Of a DNA stretch of 64,000 nucleotides, positions 57,520-64,000 are shown piece by piece. The stretch is taken from positions 104,022,067 to 104,086,066 of the forward strand of contig OZ020269.1 in the NCBI GenBank assembly GCA_963971225.1. Direction: 5' to 3'. This stretch comes from Melieria omissa. Lineage: Eukaryota; Arthropoda; Insecta; Diptera; Ulidiidae. The first letter of the stretch is position 1. Each line of letters opens with the position of its first letter. The position numbers were made by a program, and so were the translations under genes. The notes beneath the pieces were generated by a model, which was not told the origin of the DNA, searched no databases, and saw only the letters and a program-made list of their open reading frames with translations.

Positions 57520-59590
57520 AGTCGCTGCCCGCTGATAAAATAATCAGACAACGCTTTGAACAAGCGGCCAGTGAATTTTTGGTTTGATTGTAATTCGAGC
57601 AATTCATAACAACAAAAACGACTTAAGTGTACCAAAACCTCGCTTACTTTGCAACCTTCTTTCAATAACCAAGTGAAACTATGTATTTAACGTTTTTTAA
57701 ACCATATTTTCCGTTCTTGTATTGAATTGGGCTTTAAAAATAGTCAAAGTTATGAGAGATTTTCCTTTAGAAAGCCATGAAATAAGAAAGCCATGAGAAA
57801 GAAGATCTCAATTGAGTCATTTTGAGTGTCTTGGCTGTCCTGGTGTTAATAAGGATGTCATTCATGCGTTGTTTTGGTGCTTAGAAACCTAAGGTGAGGA
57901 CACTCAGTAGGCAATTGAAAACACAACTACAATAATTAAGAAGCTCTCAAGCTTGTGTCCATGTTGGTATATGTCACTTACTTCATAGTCCCCCCTCGGA
58001 TTCTCATGTCACTTTATGCTAATAAAGCGACAATAAAAACTGCCATTCAATCAGTTGTACATACGATATCTGCCACATAGGACACTTGTCCCTACCTACG
58101 CTCAATCCTCACACGCCCATTTCCCATGACTTGACGTATCGCGCTGATCTCTTCGTCACCTCAACGTACAATTACTGCAAATTTTATCTTGATTTTAAAT
58201 CAATAAATTCTCTCACTCACCGCTGACACACCACCAATAACGAGGCGCTCGTTGCAAGCAATTTGCTGTTGTTTTTGTTGTGGCTATTGTTGCCTTTATT
58301 GTTCCTGTAGTCGATTTTCTTGGTACTTGAACTAAATCAAAATAACAATAACAAAATGCAGACACGTTTAATAGAATAATAATAGTAGAAAAATCGAACC
58401 AAAGCGCACCGACCGACCGAACGACCGACCAGTCGGGTGATCAACAAATCGATTCAAGGTGTTGCGGCCACATACCAAAGCAATATTTCCTGCCACAACA
58501 ACAACATTGAAAAACATATAAAGACAAAAAGCCGGCACGAAATGCCAATGCCGCATACCCAGCAACGACGTCGCAGGATAATCTCGCATTGAAATGCACG
58601 AAGTGAGCAGCAGAAATAAAGTGTAATAATAACACACTCGCAGGTGTCCACTGGCCAACGGAGCGAGCGGAGTCATTACCAGCGCCACCGAACTGCCGGC
58701 ACGGCCAACAACTGACCAACAAACCACCAGACGGGCCAATACGTAACAATCATTGATAATCAAAAGGGACGCGCTCAATTTCAGACCGAGCAGCCGAGCC
58801 GCAGGGCGGTTTTCGGACGACGCGGCAGTGTGTTGTTGTTGTCCCCCCTCGTGTCGTTCATACGTCGGCGAAAACGCGTTCATATTTGCTCCATTTATTA
58901 TTAAACATCATTTCTTCGATTTTGATTGCCTGTCCACATCCTCACGCTCGCAAACACACACACGCACACAAAGCCACTCGCACTCGCAGACACAGAAGTG
59001 CCCTACAAGGAATGCCTAACCGAAACTCCAGAAAAAAGTTCAAAATTTGTCTAAAAACTAACACATGCATAACAATTTCCCAATTCTCACTAACACATTC
59101 AAATCTGCATTTCACATTTTGGGATTTTTTCCAGTAAGTGGGAATGAAAGAATATATTTGCATTAGTACCTTCCATATTCTCTGTATGAAAGAGTGAGAT
59201 AACGATATAAACGTGGCGTGCCACTTGATTTTATGCCCAAAATGTCGTAGTTCACGCGAAGACTTCAACTGGTACGTCAGGCAAGCGTCCGCTGACGAAT
59301 TTATTTTTGTGGAACGTTTTGAAGGTAATAAAATATTTACTTGACTAAAAAATAACATTAAATTGAATTATTATTTCATGATTGTTCTATATAGATCTTT
59401 TCCGAAGCATGGATATGGATAATTCAACAAAAGAACCCTGGAGGCTAAAACCAAAGGCGCCGGAAGAAATGTTGTGTTTTTTTTGTGTGTCTTTCTCGCT
59501 TTTCCTCTTTGTATTTCTTTTTTATGATAGCCAAATAAATTTTTTTAAACTAATCGTCCAAATAGTTTTAATGTATATTTACGTAATGAC
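57520..59590. other. Spacer with GC-richer island
   Basis: A GC-richer island at about 58240-59020 carries a 171-codon minus-strand frame (58368-58883) overlapped by other frames; see rejected items. CA tracts lie near 58950. No gene is supported. Confidence 0.4.
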
Positions 59591-59595
59591 TATCA

Positions 59596-59789
59596 GGTAC
59601 ATCTAACCGACAAACCGGTTAGACCTATCTGGTAGACATACCGAATCGTACGTTATGTCTACCAGATAGGTATGACCGGTTTGTCGGTTAGACGTAACTG
59701 ATTGTTACGGTAGACATACCGATTCATACGTTATGCCTACCAGATAGGTCTGACCGGTTTGTCGGTTAGACGTAACTGAATGGTACATC
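59596..59789. repeat. Foldback element with 38-bp arms and tandem copy
   Basis: Arm 1 (59603-59640, starting CTAACCGACAAACCGG) pairs with arm 2 (59654-59691) at 36 of 38 positions around a 13-bp loop. The loop plus second arm is duplicated 78 bp downstream (59631-59701 and 59709-59779). The whole block is flanked by 'ggtacatc' at 59596-59603 and 59782-59789, which may be an 8-bp target duplication. Confidence 0.9.
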
Positions 59790-59908
59790 CGAGACTCCAT
59801 GTGAGTAAGCGAGGCAGCTGTACGTTTGCCAAGGTTTCAGAGTGCATGCGTTAGAAAGTGATATCAAATCACACGGACACAAAATCAAGTCACACGTACA
59901 CAAAAGGA

Positions 59909-59990
59909 CTAGTCAGATTTTTCACACTGCTAGAACAAATCTGACTAGAAATATAACCGATATGTTGGTTATGTATACCGGTTATATAAC
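59909..59990. repeat. Hairpin cluster next to the foldback element
   Basis: CTAGTCAGATTT (59909-59920) pairs perfectly with AAATCTGACTAG (59937-59948). ATAACCG (59953-59959) pairs with CGGTTAT (59979-59985). GTTATATAAC (59981-59990) is itself a palindrome. The ACCGGT word links it to the foldback at 59596. Confidence 0.8.
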
Positions 59991-60009
59991 TAGTCATATG
60001 ACCGGTAGT

Positions 60010-60940
60010 CTCCTTGTAGGGTGTTTTGTGCGCGCAGAGACAACTGCGGCCACGCTGAGGGCTGATTGCTGTAGCCTGTAATTTTATTACGTCAAACGAA
60101 GCGAGGCGCAAATATTTAAAGGTGCAGACAAAGTGGAGCAGCTCGACGCAAAGACGATGCACGTTGGCTGAGCCGCAGCGAACGAGTTAATAATAACATA
60201 TGTTGTTGATTTGTTGTTGTTGTTGGGTGGGTAGAGTAAGTTCGCTGGCTGCCGTCTAGTTGGACGCTTTATCGACGCTCTCGTTATGGCCGTTGCCCCT
60301 CTTGTCGCCTCACCTTGCGGACGATTCGATTTCGGCACTGTCGAACGTGTCCATGTGTGGCTTTCCATTTCAACCGTTTGTCACGCTCGAACGTCGCGCG
60401 GCGCACTGAAATCGCCAAGAATTTGTGTTATCATTCATAAATTTGTAGTTAATAATGCAAAGGTGCGAGCAGACAAATCCATGTAGGAAAAAACTGTAAT
60501 TCGAAGAAAATTGTAAATTGTTTTGGGGAACTTCAGACTGCGCTGCGATTACATATGGTTTTAATGTGTAGTTTGGGTGCGCGAAGAAAATTGTTATAAA
60601 ATAGATAAACGTATTAAATGGTCTATGTCTATGTGGGCATCGAACCAATCCCAACTTAATCAAATCTTTGATTTAATTTGACATTGGACAATCTGGTATT
60701 TATGTGAAAGCGTCAACCAAGTCAAGTCAAGAGTCAACCAAATACATTTTGCAGGATACGAAACAACGATTGGCCATCTGTTATAAAAGTCCTCAAAGAA
60801 ACCTTGGAGATGCGTCAATGGAATGTTTAATCCCACACGCCTTATTTACCAGACTCCATGTGACGACGAGTGGTTTCAGTCAATGACTCATAGCCTGACC
60901 GAGCAGCAAATTTACTTCTTACAAAGAATCCAAACAGTAG
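60010..60940. other. Spacer, nothing recognised
   Basis: GC-richer to about 60420, then AT-rich. Open frames of 60-97 codons carry no domain. Confidence 0.4.
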
Positions 60941-60944
60941 TCAA

Positions 60945-61390
60945 TTCTGGGATCACCTCGAAAGATGAGAATTTCTTGGATCACCTCAAAAGATGAGAAA
61001 TTCTTGGATCACCTCAAGAGATAAGAACGTCTTGGATCATCTCAAGAGATGAGAAATTCTTGGATCACCTCAAAAGATGAGAAGTTCTTGGATCACCTGA
61101 AGAGATGAGAAATTCTTGGATCACTTCAAGAGATACGAAATCTTGGATCACTTTAAAACATCAAAAATTCTTAGATCCCCTCAAGAGATGAGAAATTCTT
61201 GGTTCAAGTAAAAAAATGAGAAATTCTTGGAACACCCCAAAAGATGAGAAATTCTTGGACCACCTCTAGAGATAAGGAATTCTTGGATCACTTCAAGAGA
61301 TAAGAAATCTTGTATCACCTCAAGAGATGAGAAATTCTTGGATCATTTGAAGAGTTAAGAAATCTTGGTTTACCTCAAAAGATGAGAAAT
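60945..61390. repeat. About 29-bp minisatellite, about 15 units
   Basis: The unit 'gatgagaaattcttggatca' plus 'cctcaaaa' repeats with small indels. Confidence 0.93.
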
Positions 61391-61744
61391 ATATTCAACG
61401 CAGTATTCGTATGCTGTCTGAAAGATGCGAAAAGTCGTAGCTAACGATTTACAATGCATTGAATAAAATTTATTTTAATTACATATTTCTCTGAATAATG
61501 CTTCAAAGTTACAAAAAAGTCCGTAAAGTCGTTTATTTCCAATGGTCATTTCCCTACCTGATAGATACATCTGTTCCCATATTACTTCTCCATCCCAATG
61601 ACAGTCTCAACTCAGCTCCTACTGCACATGCTTCCTCTTGATTTTGTGGTTTCGTATACCTATAGAGTCAACAGTTTTCAACGTACTTTTCTATCAAATA
61701 CCACAACGTCAATTATTTCCCTAAAAGACCACATTATCTAGAAA
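61391..61744. other. Spacer, nothing recognised
   Basis: AT-rich sequence without recognisable features. Confidence 0.45.
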
Positions 61745-62460
61745 ACAAGCATTATCGGTCGAGAGAGAGATAAGTATCAAATCTAAATCTGTCTAACATC
61801 TCTTATCTCCCTTGTGAGATCACTAAATACTGATACCTACCTAGAGCCGCCGTAGCTCATCTAGCTAGTGCGTTGGGCCGTGAGTCAAACGCGACGCTCG
61901 AACTCAGGTTCTAGACTCCAATTTTTCTTTCGGCGGCTGTCCTCTCAGCAGGAAATGGCAAACCTCTGAGAGTAAAATTGCCTACGAAAAAGCTCCCAAC
62001 TCGCCGTTCGGAATCGGCATAAAACTGTAGGTCCCTTCCAACCTTGTAAAAACATTCGCACGCACATTAGCTAGGCCTTAGTTTCGTTATCGGGCTGTCG
62101 TGCCAGTCAAGAAGAGAAGAGAAGATACCTACCTACCTATCTACATGCATTATCGGCCGAGAGAGGTAAGTATCAAATTTAAATCCATTGAAGATATCTG
62201 ATCTCTCTTGTGAGATCACTGAATTCTGATACCTAAACTGAAACAGTTGAGATAGGTAAGTATCAAATCGAAATCCATCTAAGATCTCTAATCCCTCTTG
62301 TGAGATCATTAAATTCTGATACTGAAACGAAAACTGAATCTCTCTCTCTCTCATTTTTTAGACCACAAGCTTTGTCGTTCGAGCAAAATAGAGAAAGAGA
62401 GCGCCAAATCTACATCTATCCAAGATCTTTGATCTCTCTTGTGGAATCACTAGAGAGATA
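61745..62460. repeat. About 105-bp tandem repeat, split by a SINE
   Basis: Units contain 'gcattatcggccgagagagg', 'taagtatcaaat', 'tctcttgtgagatcact' and 'ctgatacctac'. Copies lie at about 61750-61843, 62147-62235, 62250-62325 and 62370-62460, the first separated from the rest by the SINE at 61844-62123. Confidence 0.88.
61844..62123 (+). mobile_element. tRNA-derived SINE, type A, copy 2
   Basis: A 280-bp plus-strand SINE with a perfect 12-bp target duplication, gatacctaccta (61832-61843 and 62124-62135). Head: gccgccgtagctcatctagc (A-box region) and a B-box-like gctcgaactc. Then the central domain (cctctcagcaggaaatggca, cgccgttcggaatcggc, aaactgtaggtccc). The 3' end is gggctgtcgtgccagtcaa followed by an AGAAGAG tail. 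Confidence 0.9.
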
Positions 62461-62769
62461 ATAATGGAACAGTGTCCCAACGATAAATTTTTAGACGCAA
62501 TCACTTTGCTAAATTTTAGTCAAGTAACAGCCAGTTTTAAAACCCTATTAGAATCACTGTAGCCTTACATGCATACTTCCAAAATCAACTTAAGTCTCGT
62601 TTTAGTACAGATGTCCATATGTACGTGGATACTTATTACAACAAGATCGCCAAACAATCACCAGAACAGCTCCGTTTTCAGATATAATTTGCGATCTTTC
62701 GCAAATGATACTTTCTTACCATGAATACAAAATCATTCTTCATTAATTACAGAGTTCAGAAAAAATATG

Positions 62770-64000
62770 GTTCGGAGCTAAGTACTGAGCTTCATTCAGA
62801 GAGTCTCTGGAAGCAAAGCGACTGCATTCCTCATGGAGTGCACAACAAACTGAAATGGTTCCCAAGTGGAAATGGCTAACCATATCAATTTGGTTCAGTA
62901 CAGGGATGAAGCTCCAGTAAAAAAATGGTGTTTGACGTCATAATTGGACGTCGATGGCGAAGATAGAGATGGGGAAAATGTCTCCGGTAGAAGAATCCAT
63001 CTTCCCATAGATACCTTTGATACTCAGCTTCATCCAGGAGTTTCTGGAAGCAAAGTAACCGCATTCCTGATAGAGTTCACAACAAACTGAAATGGGATGG
63101 CCCCTTTCCCCAAAAGGAAAGGGGGAAAAAAGCTCCGGGAAAAAAGCTGTTTGCCGCGATAATTGGACGTCGATGGCGACGTTGGAGATGGAGACCATGT
63201 CTTCGGTAGAAGAATCAATCTTCCGATAGAAGAATCTCTTGGTGTGACCAACTGGAGAAGACTCGCACAAAGCAGAGGCGCCTGAAGAGAACTTTGGCGG
63301 CTGGCCTTGGTCCGGTATCGCGTTATGTAAGTAAGTAAGTAAATACCGGATACATGGAAAATACGGTTCGTAGCTACTCAACTGCATTCAGAGAGTCTCT
63401 GGGAGGAAAGTGACTGCATTCCTGACGGAGTTCACAGCAAGTGGAAGTGGCCACCCATACCTACTTGGTTTAGTACAGGGATGATGCTCCAGTAAAAAAG
63501 GTGTTTCACGCGATAATTGAACTTCGATGGCGAAGACGAAAACCATGCCTCCGGTAGAAGAACCATGTTGAGAAGGTCCTATTATCTCTTGGTGTGACCA
63601 CCAAGCAGAGACGCCTGAGGAGAAATTTTGCAGCGGACCTTAGTCCGGTATCGGGTTGTTATGGCCAGTTATGTATGTAAGTAAGTAAATACAGAGTACA
63701 GGGAAAACACGTTTTGTAGCTACACAACTACACAACATTCAGAGAGTCTCTGGAAGCAAAGTGACCGCATTCCTAATGGAGTTCAAAACAAACTGAACGT
63801 GTTCCCATATCAACTTGGTTTAGTAGAAGGATAAAACTCCGGTAGAAAAAGTGTTTGACGCGATAATAAGACATCGACGGCGAGGTCGAAGAAGGAGACA
63901 AAAACCATGTCTCCGGTAGAAGAACCAAGTTCAGAAGACGCTATCATCTCTGGGTGTGACCACAGAAACGCCTGGAGAGAACTTTGGCGGCTGACCTTGG
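62770..64000. repeat. Long-unit tandem repeat (240-350 bp), 4 copies, runs off the window
   Basis: Units carry 'gagagtctctggaagcaaag', 'gcattcctgatggagttcac', 'gataattggacgtcgatggc', 'ccatgtctccggtagaagaa' and 'actttggcggctgaccttgg'. The 'tctctgg' marker is near 62804, 63045 (variant), 63396 and 63742. The final copy is cut by the window end. The minus-strand 149-codon frame at 62938-63387 runs through units and is not a gene. Confidence 0.9.

Noticed and set aside
58368..58883. 171-codon minus-strand ORF with hydrophobic stretches
   Set aside because: Overlapped by other open frames on the same strand in a GC-richer island; no domain, no promoter or poly(A) arrangement.
61745..62460. Short direct repeats with spacers, considered as a CRISPR array
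   Set aside because: Contiguous tandem units without unique spacers, in a eukaryotic genome.
62938..63387. 149-codon minus-strand ORF
   Set aside because: Lies within the 345-bp tandem repeat and is not preserved in neighbouring units.

Overview
This window is nuclear DNA from an insect, most likely a brachyceran fly and plausibly a tephritid fruit fly; the species is inferred, not read. The support is a pair of classic six-cysteine odorant-binding protein (OBP) genes with Drosophila-style architecture (TATA box, 60-68 bp intron with GT..AG ends, AATAAA signal), AT-rich spacer full of CA, CAA and CAG runs, and fly-typical repeats (I-group and Jockey-like LINEs, mariner relics, a gypsy-type LTR element). 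No other host gene is convincing, so the window looks like a repeat-laden intergenic block or a very large intron around a small OBP cluster.

Layout. 0-6.6 kb: a hAT-like MITE with a perfect 8-bp target duplication, a LINE RNase H remnant, a tRNA-derived SINE, a pentanucleotide microsatellite, then decayed tandem arrays. 7.0-11.3 kb: the two OBP genes on the + strand, about 3.2 kb apart, separated by a 1-kb trinucleotide/hexanucleotide repeat. 12.3-18.7 kb: LINE fragments, one split by a TTAA-flanked MITE and one inserted into a 153-bp tandem array. 19.8-26.7 kb: further TTAA-flanked MITEs, a SINE/LINE tail and an internally deleted mariner. 26.7-41.6 kb: mostly unassigned spacer with GC-richer islands, a long pentanucleotide repeat, a mariner relic, several minisatellites and an RTE-like LINE end. 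41.6-44.8 kb: an LTR retrotransposon with apparently identical 432-bp LTRs and one 735-codon Gag/integrase-remnant ORF lacking protease, reverse transcriptase, RNase H and the integrase core. 45.4-52.3 kb: tandem arrays, the largest a 2.7-kb array of about 83-bp units, itself hit by a LINE. 54-57.5 kb: a TTAA MITE with twin palindromes, a LINE 3' end, a composite SINE and a second hAT-like MITE. 59.6-60 kb: a foldback, hairpin-rich locus. 60.9-64 kb: three tandem arrays, one interrupted by a SINE with a perfect 12-bp duplication.

How parts relate. The two OBPs share size, cysteine spacing and intron position, so they are tandem paralogs. Most of the remaining recognisable content is mobile. 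The most informative set is the SINEs: two tRNA-headed types share a central domain but differ in 3' tail, and the tail of one type matches the 3' UTR of a LINE fragment present in the same window. The best candidate for something undescribed is the LTR element with an in-frame internally deleted gag-pol ORF.
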